Part shown: positions 35,673 to 46,170 of the stretch, in pieces
How the letters are laid out: each line of letters begins with the position of its first letter
How positions within the stretch are numbered: the stretch's first letter is position 1
Assembly: GCA_030770535.1 (NCBI GenBank)
Contig: JASVEC010000069.1
Span: forward strand, 41,725 to 105,724
DNA length: 64,000 bases
Direction of reading: 5' to 3'
Source of the DNA: Batkoa obscura
Taxonomy: Eukaryota; Entomophthoromycota; Entomophthoromycetes; Entomophthorales; Batkoaceae
The notes under the pieces: generated by a model
What the model was told of the DNA's origin: nothing
Database searches by the model: none
The model's input: the letters and a program-made list of their open reading frames with translations, nothing else
Translations under genes and position numbers: made by a program

Positions 35673-35792
35673 ATGAACGAATTAAAACAATTATATATCC
35701 TACAGAAGCAAAATCCAAATTTCAAAAAAGCCAATTTACAAAAAATGATTAAGAAGGTTATGAATAAAATCTCTCTGTTCCCACATTGTTAA
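35673..35792 (+). promoter_or_regulatory. 39-codon upstream ORF before eL37
   Basis: MNELKQLYILQKQNPNFKKA and then a basic stretch ending at TAA, 30 nt before the eL37 start codon. If it lies in the eL37 leader it would act as a uORF; otherwise it may be a fragment of another gene. No homologue recognised. Confidence 0.3.
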
Positions 35793-35822
35793 TAACAAAG
35801 TAGCGAAACTACATCCATCACA

Positions 35823-36419
35823 ATGGTAGGTTTTATTTAACCTCAATATAAAAGAATCGTCAACTTTAATAAAATCCGGCTTTTAAACGATATAAAAAAG
35901 TATTCAAATACTATGAGAATCAGTATTCAAATGGACTTATAAAGATATAAAACGAAGCAGATTCTATTATGATAGACATTATAAAAATATTTTTGTTACT
36001 GGAATAATAAACTAAAAATGTATTGAATTGTACAGACTAAGGGTACTTCTAGTTTTGGTAAACGTCACACTAAATCACACACCATTTGCCGCCGTTGTGG
36101 ACATCGTGCTTTCCACAACCAAAAGAAGACTTGTGCTTCTTGCGGTTACCCAAGTGCTAAAATCCGTAAATGTAAGTTATTTAATTCAGAATTGAAATTA
36201 AGGATGGAGATTGATTTTTATTTAGTCAACTGGAGCGAAAAAGCTAAACGTAGAAAGACTACCGGTACTGGCCGTATGAGCCATCTCCGTTCCGTTTACC
36301 AACGTTTCAGAAATGGATTCCGTGAAGGTAAAACATCATTATTAATAAAGGAAATGTTTTTGACAGTTTTTTTAGGTACTGCTGCTAAAAAGCAAGTAGT
36401 TAAAGCCGAATCTGCTTAA
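35823..36419 (+). CDS. RPL37: 60S ribosomal protein eL37
   Basis: Exons 35823-35825 (ATG only), 36036-36171, 36226-36327 and 36376-36419 give 94 aa. Sequence [20 protein letters not shown] continues with the zinc ribbon [20 protein letters not shown] (Cys pairs), then [17 protein letters not shown] and [13 protein letters not shown], typical of eL37. Codon use is noticeably richer in C/G third positions than the neighbours, as expected for a highly expressed gene. The start exon holds only the ATG and is followed by a 210-nt intron, about four times the usual length here; the other two introns are about 50 nt. Large first introns after the ATG are a known habit of fungal ribosomal protein genes. 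Confidence 0.95.
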
Positions 36420-37045
36420 ACCTATTGTCTGCACCAATGCTTAATAAAGTAACCAAAATGGTTAAGTAAAAGTATTAAAAAAGAATATTTAAGTCAAGTA
36501 AATCTATTTCGAAATTATTTTGGATTTTTTTTAGGTTTTGTTTTGATTTTGAAATTAGATGGAATGTTGAATACTGAAATAAATTAATCAAAATAAAAAG
36601 GCATGAAACGAATTATATGAAACGATAGTATAATAGGGAAATAAGATAATATGGAAATATAATGTTAAAAAGTTTATGAATTTAACCAAAGGGTGAAACA
36701 TGGAAAATATTTCAAATCAATTCAGTAGATGACTAATATGAACTATAAATGGTTATTAACACAAACAGTTTTAACAAGATAATGATATAATGGTTTTTAT
36801 GAAATTCAGGTCGAAAAGATACAATAATTATTACAAATTGTTTCGTCTTTATTTATTATTAATACTATTTTTATAAAAAATAAAAATTTACAATCTAGTT
36901 ATTAATCTTTTTCATATATTATTAATTTGCATAAATAACTTAGTATGATTTTTCTATGAATAATTTCTAACAACTTCAAATAAAAATTAAAAAAGGTGTT
37001 TCCTATCTAACTTTTTATCTTTTTCTATAATTTACGAATTATCAC
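36420..37045. other. Convergent 3' intergenic region
   Basis: Lies between the ends of eL37 (plus) and the MT-A70 gene (minus). AT-rich, nothing recognised. Confidence 0.4.
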
Positions 37046-38778
37046 TTATTCAATATCTTCAGCAGATTGCTCTTGATTAACAATCGAAATCCAAGGAGTA
37101 GTAGCCGTCTTGAACCTGGAGGGAGAAGCCCAAAGTTCTAGAAACCTAAACGGGGATTGATTATGTTTATGCCCTACTGGTATTGGCAATAAGGTTTCAA
37201 TCAGGTCATAAATAAATTTAGGTTGATGATTACAAGCTTTATAAATGTTAAAAGGATCTAAATAAACATAGCTTAAAAAACAAAAAAGCAGGGAAATGAA
37301 TTCTTTGGTTACCTTCATCCAAACTTGGCCTTGTATGATCAAAAATAACATCAGGAGATCTTTGATGTCTTATATCAATATCACCACCAATACGGAAAAT
37401 AAGTAAAGTTGTTTTTGAGGATTTAAAATATCCTTTAGTACCATTTTCATCCTGAAGTTTGGGTGGTATTTTAGAATCTTTTTTATGAATGGTGTTATCT
37501 AAATTATAGTGAACCCAAGCTACATTTTCAACATATCGAAATTTCCACCCTTCGATGCATTGTTTCAATATTTCACTCAAATGATGTTTTTCTATCCATA
37601 TCATTAAAAACCCACATTTAATTATTTCTGGGATCCTCAATTTTTTCTATAATTTAAATAAATGAGATATTTTACTCAATAAACTAAAGTAACTATTACA
37701 AATTCTTTCATTCTTATTGGTTTACGGTGACTCTGTGAGGTATTGAAACTCATTTCTTCATCATCTAACAAAAGCGGTGGATCCATAAGGATGGCCTGAA
37801 ATTCATTACCTAATTTTTTGATTTTATCAAACTCATTTAAAATATCTATTTTAAAACTAAGCCTCATTAATAACTATAATACCGCATAGTAAAAATTTTA
37901 CTTTCTAGCTTCCTCCTTTGGCCTAAACAACGGGGTGATACGACGAGCCCAAGACAACGGGATAGGTGCTGGGGGTATCTTTACATAAGTAGGTAAGGAG
38001 GGATCTGTAAGCTGAACTTTTTTTAACATGGCTAGCATATTTCCTGAGCTGTCTTGTAACTGATTCTCTTTATATCTCCTCATAACAAGCTCCCTTTGTT
38101 TGCTTCGATCCTTAACCCCTCCTCTTGTACCTTTACTTGATTTACTTCGTTTGGTTTTGGAGCTAATCTCTTCCTCCCATTCATCATCTCCATAGTCCAT
38201 ATAATCACTATAAAAGTCAGCTTATTATTAGTCATGCTCGAAAACTGCTTACTCATCCATATCTATTTCAGAGTTATACTCACTATCTTGTATTTGCCAC
38301 CATTCTGATAAAGGATCTAGTTGCTCTGCAGCGGATTCTAAAGTAAATACTGAGGTCCTTACAAATAGTTCTTCTAGCTGTTCCTGAGATAGCTCAACGT
38401 TTTCCTACTAAAACTGAATATGCTCATAAAACGAAGTGTAAATTATTTACCTTGATTTCAGAAGGTATAGATTTAACCTTTGGTTCAGGTTCAAAAAGAT
38501 TTGCTAATCCATAAACCTCGGGCTCCGAATCTTCGCCCTCTTGGACTTTGCTCTTTTTTGAAGTTACTTCTTCCTTTAGTCGATCTAACTCTTCGAACTT
38601 TTTCATAATGGCTTCGATGGATTCTCCATCTTCAACGTAGCCTACATAATGCGAAGCACTAGAGTTTATGTCATTATTTCTACTTTCTTTTAGTTGGACA
38701 TGTAGGATACCTTACTTTACTCCAATCAGTGTTTTGTGAGCTCTTCACTTTCTTTCTTGTTGCTCGCTTCTCTTTCAT
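37046..38778 (-). CDS. MT-A70 family methyltransferase-like protein (METTL14/Kar4/MTA9 type)
   Basis: Seven exons (38778-38711, 38658-38451, 38404-38253, 38207-37902, 37862-37700, 37646-37313, 37257-37046) give 480 aa. The first about 240 residues are charged and low-complexity, with basic KKVKSSQNTDW near the start and KTKRSKSSKGTRGGVKDR after an acidic block. The MT-A70 domain follows: FQAILMDPPLLLDDEEM (motif IV is DPPL, not catalytic DPPW), RIPEIIKCGFLMIWIEKHH, WKFRYVENVAWVHYN, TLLIFRIGGDIDIRHQRSPD, FIYDLIETLLP and RFLELWASPSRF. Replacement of DPPW is the mark of the non-catalytic partner subunits (METTL14, Kar4, ciliate MTA9), which pair with an active MT-A70 to make RNA m6A or DNA 6mA. 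The exon 4-5 junction (39-nt intron with a GAG acceptor) is the weakest splice call. Confidence 0.8.
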
Positions 38779-39173
38779 TAATTATTAACTTTATACTCTA
38801 TTAAATTAAAAATACTTTGTAAAAACTTGGACAAATTTCTTAATTTATATCATTAAATATTCTGATATGAAAATTAAAAGATCAAGTTTAGGTTACATTT
38901 ATCAATATTACTTAATCACAGTATAACCAAAATATTAATAATCATATGTAAAAATAAAACATTATAATAAAAGTATTTTTTAAAAAGCTGTTTTCAATAT
39001 ATACCATCTTTTATTACTCATTTTAAACATGTTAATTGGGATGTTCTAAATATTATTATTTTGTATTAGATTAACCATGTCCTTAAAATGACCTAAATTA
39101 AATGAAACTTATTTGTCAACAATGACATTAGTCATAAAAGTATATTTCATAACCCCTAAAAGATACTCTAAAG
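38779..39173. other. Spacer
   Basis: Between two minus-strand genes; AT-rich, nothing recognised. Confidence 0.4.
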
Positions 39174-39986
39174 TTACAAAATATCGATAATGGCATCTGC
39201 TTCACAGGGTTCCAACTGACGTTCAGGGTCATTGATATAGGAAGGAATAAAAATTGTATAACCTAAAAATAAGAAACTAAATCAAAATAAATAAATAATA
39301 TGGACCTTCAATTCTTAATTGAGATAGATAAGCGTCTAAATACGTAAAAGACAATTGCTTTGGTTTATTCAGCTTTGAATCTAAGTTATACCACATAGAA
39401 TGGTTATTGTTTTTTCCGAATTTTCTTAAAGTAAACCAGTGACTTTCATAGTTGCATATAAACGCTTTTTGTTTACTGATTGTTGGATAGTTTGAAAGTG
39501 AATTTAATAAATTAAATAAACAGTTAGTAAAGCTAATTTTACCTTGGATCCTTTTTAGCTTTTATAGCTTTGGGATTATCGGAATCAATATTTATAAGTT
39601 CCATAGAGAATATTTTTAAGGCTTCTTCAATTACCTTTTGAATTTGATTAGAATTTAAAATAAAATCAAAGTAATATTACTTGTGATGAAAAATAACCAG
39701 TATCATCCATATTTTTTGAAGTAAAATTGGAAGTATATAATATCTTTTTCTCTTCATTATCTAAACGTTGTGCTATCTCTGATAAATCTACTGCCGAAAA
39801 TGTTTGATCTTTAAACTTTATTTTAGTAAACATTTTAAACTTTGAATTTTAGTTCACTTTGCAACAGGGAGTTAAGACAGTGTTGAGCACATAGTAGCCC
39901 ATCTTGCTGTTAAATTTTAATCCTAGTTGATGTAAATAATATTTCTTTACTTTTTCGTGATAGAGATATTCTGACAAAAGATCCAT
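39174..39986 (-). CDS. ATXN3: Josephin-domain deubiquitinase (Ataxin-3 type)
   Basis: Six exons (39986-39951, 39906-39858, 39808-39681, 39634-39543, 39475-39306, 39262-39174) give 187 aa, which is essentially the Josephin domain alone. The catalytic elements are all present: Gln13 and Cys18 (HEKQDGLLCAQHCLNSLLQ), His114 (CNYESHWFTLRK) and Asn132 (WYNLDSK). MDDTGYFSSQVIEEALKIF matches the conserved MDDSGFFSIQVI region, and the end LRIEGYTIFIP...CEADAII matches QQEGYSIFVV...CEADQLL. Unlike animal Ataxin-3 there is no C-terminal tail with ubiquitin-interacting motifs or a polyQ tract. It should cleave ubiquitin chains in the cytosol or nucleus. Confidence 0.92.
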
Positions 39987-40351
39987 TTTGGTACTATTTT
40001 AAATGCTACTTGAAATGTATAATTTAAAAAATGTATTAAAATTTAAGTGGCTAAAGTGAATTGACTCAAACTTTAACAAGTTAAATAGCTTTGCTTGAAA
40101 ACTGTGCTAAGTATTTCAATTTTATTTTATTTTGATATGTAAAGTAAAAGTTTATTGGATCAATAAACACTGATACTGACTTTTACTATTTGTTAGTGAC
40201 TATGTTTTATTTTATCTATTTATGCTACTCTAATATTAATTATTAGTTATTAATAATCAAAATTCTCTTCACTATAAATTCAACAAATAAAATTCCTTGA
40301 ATTCTGGTTATAAAAATAAGCACTAAGCCTTTTATCAAAACTTTTAACAAA
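39987..40351. other. Divergent promoter region of the Josephin and Hub1 genes
   Basis: 365 bp between two head-to-head starts. AT-rich, with no TATA element I would commit to. Confidence 0.4.
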
Positions 40352-40720
40352 ATGATTGAAGTAATTGTCAATGATCGCTTAGGTAAAAAAGTGCGAGTTA
40401 AGTGCAAGTAAGTATATCCATAGCATGATATATATATATTAATCTATTAACTTAGTCCAGACGATACTGTAGGGGACTTGAAAAAATTAATTGCGGCTCA
40501 AACTGGTACTGATTATCAAAAGATTGTATTAAAGAAATGGTAATATTCAATTTTATACTACGTTACTTTACTTACATGTCTACTAGGTACAATATTTTCA
40601 AAGATCACATTACTTTGGAAGATTGTAAGTCTTAATATGTTTATTCACATTTTTATTTGTATTTATTTGTTTATAGATGAAATTCACGATGGCATGAGTT
40701 TAGAACTTTACTATTCATAA
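40352..40720 (+). CDS. HUB1: Ubiquitin-like modifier Hub1/UBL5
   Basis: Four exons (40352-40407, 40456-40539, 40587-40624, 40677-40720) give 73 aa, exactly the UBL5 length. The protein reads [71 protein letters not shown], nearly colinear with animal UBL5. As in all Hub1 proteins there is no C-terminal di-Gly but a C-terminal YYx end. It binds the HIND motif of spliceosomal Snu66 and supports the use of weak splice sites, which fits a genome in which most genes have many short introns. All three introns are 47-52 nt. Confidence 0.97.
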
Positions 40721-40753
40721 AATTTAATAAATGCGTTTTTACATAATGTAATT

Positions 40754-41538
40754 TTATTTAGAATTTAATAAGGAATCTAGCTTGGACTCTTCAATCATTG
40801 CATCCAACTCATCCAAACCTCCTACATTTTTTTGATTAATAAAAATATTTGGTACTGTATTGCGATGTGTTTTTGTTAACAAGTATTTTTGGATTTTAGC
40901 ACCATCATCTAAATGAATCAAATAAAATAACATATTTAGGCTAATAAATGCTTTACCATCTAAGTCCAACTCAAGTACAAATTTATTTTCACTTTTAGGG
41001 AGCAAGACTGCTTTAGCTTTTTTACAGTAACTTAAAAAATAGTGTTATTAGTAAATTCACTATTACAAAATATACTTACGGACAATAAGACTTTGAAAAG
41101 ATAACAATTTGATAATTTGCTATCAAATCTTCAACTCGTTTTGAAATTTCAGTTTCTGCTTTTATAATTTAAATAGTTACTGTTGATTTAAATTTAGCTT
41201 TACCTTGTTTTTCGCTTTCATCTGTTACTTGAACTCCTTCTACATCAGTATTTTCGGGTCTAACTGGGTTCAATTCTGCTACTGTAATAAAGTTAAAGAC
41301 CAATTGAATATATAAAAACACACTTAATACCTTGAACAGGTTGAATGGGAGGCTCCAAGTTAATTTCATTTAAATTTGGAGCTGAGGCTGGAGCTTCGCT
41401 TAAGCTCGAATAATAGTAAAACAAAACCAAAATCAAAAAGATGAACAAATAATAACGTTTAACTTTATAAAACTTTCTTTGCACTTTGCGTGCAATCACT
41501 CCCCCTGGTAAATTATATTCTTTTTTGTTAAATAGCAT
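40754..41538 (-). CDS. Membrane-anchored dithiol glutaredoxin (Grx6/7-like)
   Basis: Five exons (41538-41331, 41281-41204, 41158-41080, 41030-40957, 40908-40754) give 197 aa. A basic N-terminus (KVQRKFYKVKRYY) precedes one membrane segment, about residues 29-43 (LFIFLILVLFYYY), then a disordered Pro/Glu-rich stalk of about 55 residues and a glutaredoxin domain. The active site is C121-P-Y-C124 (FSKSYCPYCKKAKAVL), split by an intron between the second and third base of the Pro codon. NTVPNIFINQKNVGGLDEL gives the cis-Pro and the GG glutathione site. Type II topology puts the domain in the secretory lumen, as for yeast Grx6 and Grx7; CPYC is the dithiol form. The last intron (40909-40956) is 48 nt and has no stop in frame, so retention would insert 16 residues. 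Confidence 0.9.
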
Positions 41539-42233
41539 TTTTCCTTTAAAAGTGATTAAAAGTGGAGTTAATTTTTTAGCTTTGTTCAACTTAGATGACG
41601 AAATATAAGGTTCAAAATTAAGTTGTAAAGTAATGTGCTAAGCCATAAGTAGTATGAATAATATTAATAGTAAGGCTTATCGATAAGTAATAGCATCCGA
41701 TATCCTCTATATCACTTTAATAATATAAATTTCTTTTCACAGTGACAATAGTAGCAATTATAACAATAGGAATAGGAATAGAAATGATAACATTCATATT
41801 AATAATATTAGGGGTAAACTAATGTAAAGTTCAGGGATGAAATAATAAAATAATTATTTTTGAGTGAAAGTTATTCTGAGATAATCTATTTATAAATTTT
41901 GTTATGACAAAATAGTATAATTAACCATAAGTAATTTAACTAAAATTAAATTTTAATCAAACGTTTGCTTTTTTGTAAATAAAATTTATATAACATATAT
42001 TTTAGAATGTAACGTTACACATTAAACATTCTTTCGAAAAACATTCTTTTTTGAAATATTAAAGGGTATAAAATAATTTAAAACTATTACCAAGCTTACT
42101 AAATTAATGCTCTTGGAATTACACCATCATCATTATAAAATCAAACAAGGATAAAAATATAAAATGATGAGGTAATACAAATTCAATCAAAAGTATAAAT
42201 AGAAGCAAAAATATCAATTTTATAAGCTTAAAA
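41539..42233. other. Divergent promoter region of the glutaredoxin and pyruvate decarboxylase genes
   Basis: 695 bp between head-to-head starts. It contains a TATA-like element close to the decarboxylase start (listed separately) and simple ATA-rich runs. Confidence 0.45.
42194..42201 (+). promoter_or_regulatory. TATA-like element of the pyruvate decarboxylase gene
   Basis: TATAAATA 33-40 bp before the ATG. In such an AT-rich genome the match is weak evidence, but position and form are right for a strong glycolytic promoter with a very short leader. Confidence 0.35.
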
Positions 42234-43964
42234 ATGAAATTAAGTATCGGAAACTTTTTATTAGCCCGTCTAAAGCAGCTAGGTATTGATGACATATTTG
42301 GTGTGCCTGGGGATTTCAATATGGAGTTCTTGGATTTGATTGAAGACTACGAGGGTATCAATTGGATAGGTTGTTGTAATGAACTAAATGCTTCATATGC
42401 AGCTGACGGTTATTCAAGAGTAAAAGGGGCTGGATGTGTAGTAACTACTTTTGGTGTAGGCGAATTAAGTGCCATCAACGGTTGTGCAGGTTCCTATTCA
42501 GAAATGGTTAAATTAATTCATATTGTTGGGTCACCATCTATAAAATTACAAAAAGAAGGTGCATTGTTACACCATACTTTTGGTAATGGGAATTTCGATG
42601 CTTTCAAAAGCATGTACGAGTTTGTAAGTGTTGATAGTTTGTTAATATCCGATGGAAATGATGTTCAAAACAGTATTGATACTTTGTTAAAAAAATGTAT
42701 CTTTTATTCAAAACCAGTTTATATCTCATTACCAACAGATATATGCAACATTGAGCTTGAATTTGATTTAGCCCCAATTAACTATTATAATAATGAAATA
42801 TATAATAGTAATATCCTAAACAACAATAATTGTGATAACAATACAATTGAAAATGAGATTTTGAATGAGATTGTTGATTTGGTTCAAAAAAGTAAATCTC
42901 CAGTAATATTAAGTGATGCTTGTATTCTACGTCATAATTGCAAAAAAGAATTTGAAGAATTTTGTAACATTATTAACATACCAGTCGTCATTTCGCCTAT
43001 GGGAAAGGGATCCTTCGACGAGAATAGTTTGAATTATATGGGAGTATTTATCGGAGACATTACACTCAACTCAATAACTAAAGAATTCGTTGAAAAGGCA
43101 GACTTGATTTTATCATTCGGGGCTATTAAATCAGACTTTAATACTGGTGGATTTTCATTCAAATTGCCAGTTGGCTCTACTATCGAATTTCATAGTAACT
43201 TTATTCAGGTGTTTGAAAAAGTTCACAAAAACTATGGAATGAAAGAGCTATTGCCTAAACTAAATAAGCTACTTAAAGAAAAGAACATAAAGTTTCCTAA
43301 TCAAGGAATTGACTTTTATAAGCACAAGAAAGAGCAAAGCAACATTAACAGCTTAACTAAGGATAATGATACCAGAATTAAACAAGAGGCATTCTGGGAT
43401 TCTATTGAAAATTACTTAAACGAAGGAGATATCGTTGTTGCTGACACTGGTACTTCGGGATATGGCATTTTAAATATTAAATTTCCAAGAAATGCAATTT
43501 GCATTACTCAATTTTTATGGGGCAGTATTGGCTTTTCAGTTGGTGCAGCATTTGGGGCAGCGGTGGCAGCTAAATATGAAAACAGGAGAGTCGTTTTATT
43601 TGTTGGGGATGGATCATTTCAACTTACTGCTCAAGAGCTTAGTACCATCGGCAGAAATGATTTGAATTGCCATTTTTTTATTATAAATAATCAGGGATAT
43701 ACAATTGAAAGATACATTCATGGAGAAAAAAGAAAGTATAATGATATCCAAAATTGGCAGTATTCTAAAGCGTTGGAATTCTTTAATATTGAGTCAAAAG
43801 GTAAATCATTTAAGGTTGATGATATAAATGAGTTGAAGGAAATATTAAACAGTAACAAAGACAATAACAAGTTGAATTTATATGAAATTATTATGGATAA
43901 GATGGATGCACCCGAATCTCTTAAATCCCAAGCTAAATTGACGGCAAAAGCAAATTATGAATAA
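42234..43964 (+). CDS. PDC1: Pyruvate decarboxylase (thiamine-diphosphate dependent)
   Basis: A single exon gives 576 aa, the usual PDC length, with no intron, unusual in this window. Seen: GVPGDFNMEFLDLIED; Glu50 in CCNELNASYAADGYSR (the ThDP-activating Glu); adjacent His113-His114 (LLHHTFGNGN), diagnostic of pyruvate decarboxylase-type enzymes; and the ThDP/Mg motif GDG at 458-460 (FVGDGSFQLTAQEL), followed after about 25 residues by INNQGYTIERYIHG. It converts pyruvate to acetaldehyde and CO2 in alcoholic fermentation. An indole- or phenylpyruvate decarboxylase is possible because a few pocket residues differ from yeast (GSPS where yeast has GVPS). A spacer of 28 residues, Asn-rich, sits between the first two domains. 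No sign of transfer beyond the lack of introns. Confidence 0.93.
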   Translation: MKLSIGNFLLARLKQLGIDDIFGVPGDFNMEFLDLIEDYEGINWIGCCNELNASYAADGYSRVKGAGCVVTTFGVGELSAINGCAGSYSEMVKLIHIVGSPSIKLQKEGALLHHTFGNGNFDAFKSMYEFVSVDSLLISDGNDVQNSIDTLLKKCIFYSKPVYISLPTDICNIELEFDLAPINYYNNEIYNSNILNNNNCDNNTIENEILNEIVDLVQKSKSPVILSDACILRHNCKKEFEEFCNIINIPVVISPMGKGSFDENSLNYMGVFIGDITLNSITKEFVEKADLILSFGAIKSDFNTGGFSFKLPVGSTIEFHSNFIQVFEKVHKNYGMKELLPKLNKLLKEKNIKFPNQGIDFYKHKKEQSNINSLTKDNDTRIKQEAFWDSIENYLNEGDIVVADTGTSGYGILNIKFPRNAICITQFLWGSIGFSVGAAFGAAVAAKYENRRVVLFVGDGSFQLTAQELSTIGRNDLNCHFFIINNQGYTIERYIHGEKRKYNDIQNWQYSKALEFFNIESKGKSFKVDDINELKEILNSNKDNNKLNLYEIIMDKMDAPESLKSQAKLTAKANYE

Positions 43965-44383
43965 AAGTATTCTTTATTTTTTTATATTAATAGCTTAAAA
44001 TACAAGTGTAATTGAGTAAAATTTATTACTAATAATAATAAAAGCGAAGTGAAAACATAAGAATATTAAAGAATAAAAACCGGAGTTAAATTAATATTTA
44101 TTAAAAATATTAACTTATATAAAGATATAAGATACCATATTAACAAATAGTAAAATAAAAAGTAATAATTTAAGAAGTAAGTTTATCAGAATGATAAAGT
44201 AGGAAAAGCAAGAGAAGAGAAGGGGGAGGTTTGTGTAAATTAACTAATTAAGAGAAAAGAAATATGACAATTACTTTTAAAAAACAAAAATAAAGAATAA
44301 AAAGAAAAGATCTTTAGCTTGACAACAATCAATTACTTTGTCTCACTTTTCTCTTTCGGTTATTATTATATATTAAGCTATAC
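43965..44383. other. Convergent 3' intergenic region
   Basis: AT- and purine-rich; nothing recognised. Confidence 0.4.
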
Positions 44384-44738
44384 TTAGTCTTCTTGTTGCA
44401 GCCATTCTTCATAAATAGAAGTTAAATTCTTTGATACCTTTTCTTTTTCTTGCAAATCTATAGGCAGTATCTTATCTCCTTTTTTAATTTTAATTGAACC
44501 TGAACCAGTTAATGGTTTTGCGTCTGATAAAAGTCAGTATTAATACTTTATATATAAGTTGAAATATTTTACCTTCTAGTTTAACTAAGTCTTCTAGCTA
44601 AAAGAATCCAGTTATTATTCAGTTCTGTTAAATTAAAATGTATTACTTCAGAAATAAGTTTATCGATATCTTCTTCCTTGAATTTATATCAGCATATTGT
44701 AATTTACGTATATGAATAAGACTTACTTGGGATCCCAT
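44384..44738 (-). CDS. Small acidic/amphipathic protein of unknown function (68 aa)
   Basis: Four exons (44738-44727, 44676-44647, 44597-44573, 44523-44384) splice to one frame of 68 residues: MGSQEEDIDKLISELEDLVK, then LEDAKPLTGSGSIKIKKGDK, then ILPIDLQEKEKVSKNLTSIY and EEWLQQED. The three introns (47-50 nt) have normal borders and agree in phase, which supports a real gene despite the tiny exons. Two short helices flank a GSGS linker. Family not recognised; a small coiled-coil subunit of a complex is plausible from the composition only. Confidence 0.6.
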
Positions 44739-46170
44739 TATTATAATCAAAACTCAAAAACTATTTAACGAAAAACTAAAAAAATAAATCAACATAACTT
44801 GAAACCAAAGCTCTCAAGTTTGAAATTTTTATTTACTTTCTTACCTAAGAGCTAGCTTTTTGCATAAGGTTCAAAATTGACTACTATTTTTTTGTTGAAT
44901 TACCAATTATGCTTTGAATTTGAAATAAGATCCGCCAATCATTATAAATAACTCCTATTTGATTTTTCATTTTTTTCCCACAGTTTTGTTCTCAGTTTTT
45001 GAAATTAAACCTACCTATTAGATCAGAAGTAATGATTAAATACCAAGTAAAATTTTTAAAAAGAAAACCAGAAATTAAAAAAATCAACTTTAATTCTTAT
45101 ATTGTTTATTTAATCGAATATTCTAATTTTTCTTGTGGTAGTATTCTTTGTGTACCACTTATTTTTATAGTAATGCAATATATCATTAAATTATGAATAT
45201 TCATCTAATTAACTGTAGTGTTAATGTACAATGAAATAATAAAATAATATTCTTATTTATACTTTAATTGTTTTGTTCGATAAATGCAGTTAGTATTATT
45301 GCTGATATTAAAATTAGTTAAATGATTTATACTAAAATAGTTTTTAATATGAAACCAAAACATTGTTATAATTTTTTTTCACTATCTATTTTCAAATTTT
45401 TTAGAAATAAAATAAATAACACTATAAATATTTTGTTAAATATTTTAGCGTTAGCTTATTATCAACTATTTTCAAGAGCTTATTCTTTTATAGCAGTAAT
45501 TGTCTATAAAGAATGCCTAACAAATAAACTAAAGCTTCACCTTTACACCTTTGATAGCATCGAAATTTGGTGTACTTTTGGCATACAATATTAAAAGTTA
45601 TAATGTATTATTACTTTTTATTGATTTTTAAAATTAGCTTTTTTTTGTAATTTGACTTTTATAAAAAACTTAGTTGATTTAACTACTCAACGTATTTTCT
45701 CTTAGAAATTAAATACTTGTCGACAGTGTTTATCAAAGTCAATATAAACGGTAAGATATGATTACATTAATTTAAAGTTGTCAGTGTTAATAGAAGTTTT
45801 TGTACCGAAATTGCAACCAGTGACATAGTGTAGCTATAAACTATAGATTGAGTTTTCTATTATAGGATAAACGGAGGTACTTTACCCTAGCCAATCAAAG
45901 TTTGATATTAGTCAAACTAACAAGCTCCAATTGGTCTATTACGGCAAAAAAGGGAATGAAAGGCTAAATTATAGGACTCTCACCCAATCGAAATGGTATT
46001 CAAGGGTAAATCCGAGGATAAAAAGCATCCTAAACAAATTCTTATATTAAGGGTAGCTATTGGCTATAACATAGTACGATAAAAAAGTGATACTTGTATA
46101 AATGATTAGTATTAAAATCAAACTCAAAAGTTGTTATTTTTTTTATAAATATAAAAATTAAGATTCAAAA
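44739..46170. other. Long intergenic region
   Basis: About 1.4 kb. Short open frames near 45000-45600 are Leu/Ile/Phe-rich chance frames in AT-rich DNA. Two CCAAT-like sites in opposite orientations lie near 45890-45935, possibly promoter elements of the reductase gene. Confidence 0.4.

Noticed and set aside
35826-36035. C/D-box snoRNA in the long eL37 intron
   Set aside because: C-box-like strings exist, but no CUGA D box at a fitting distance and no terminal stem.
45322-45594. 90-codon open frame
   Set aside because: Composition is that of translated AT-rich spacer; no start context, splice pattern or family motif.
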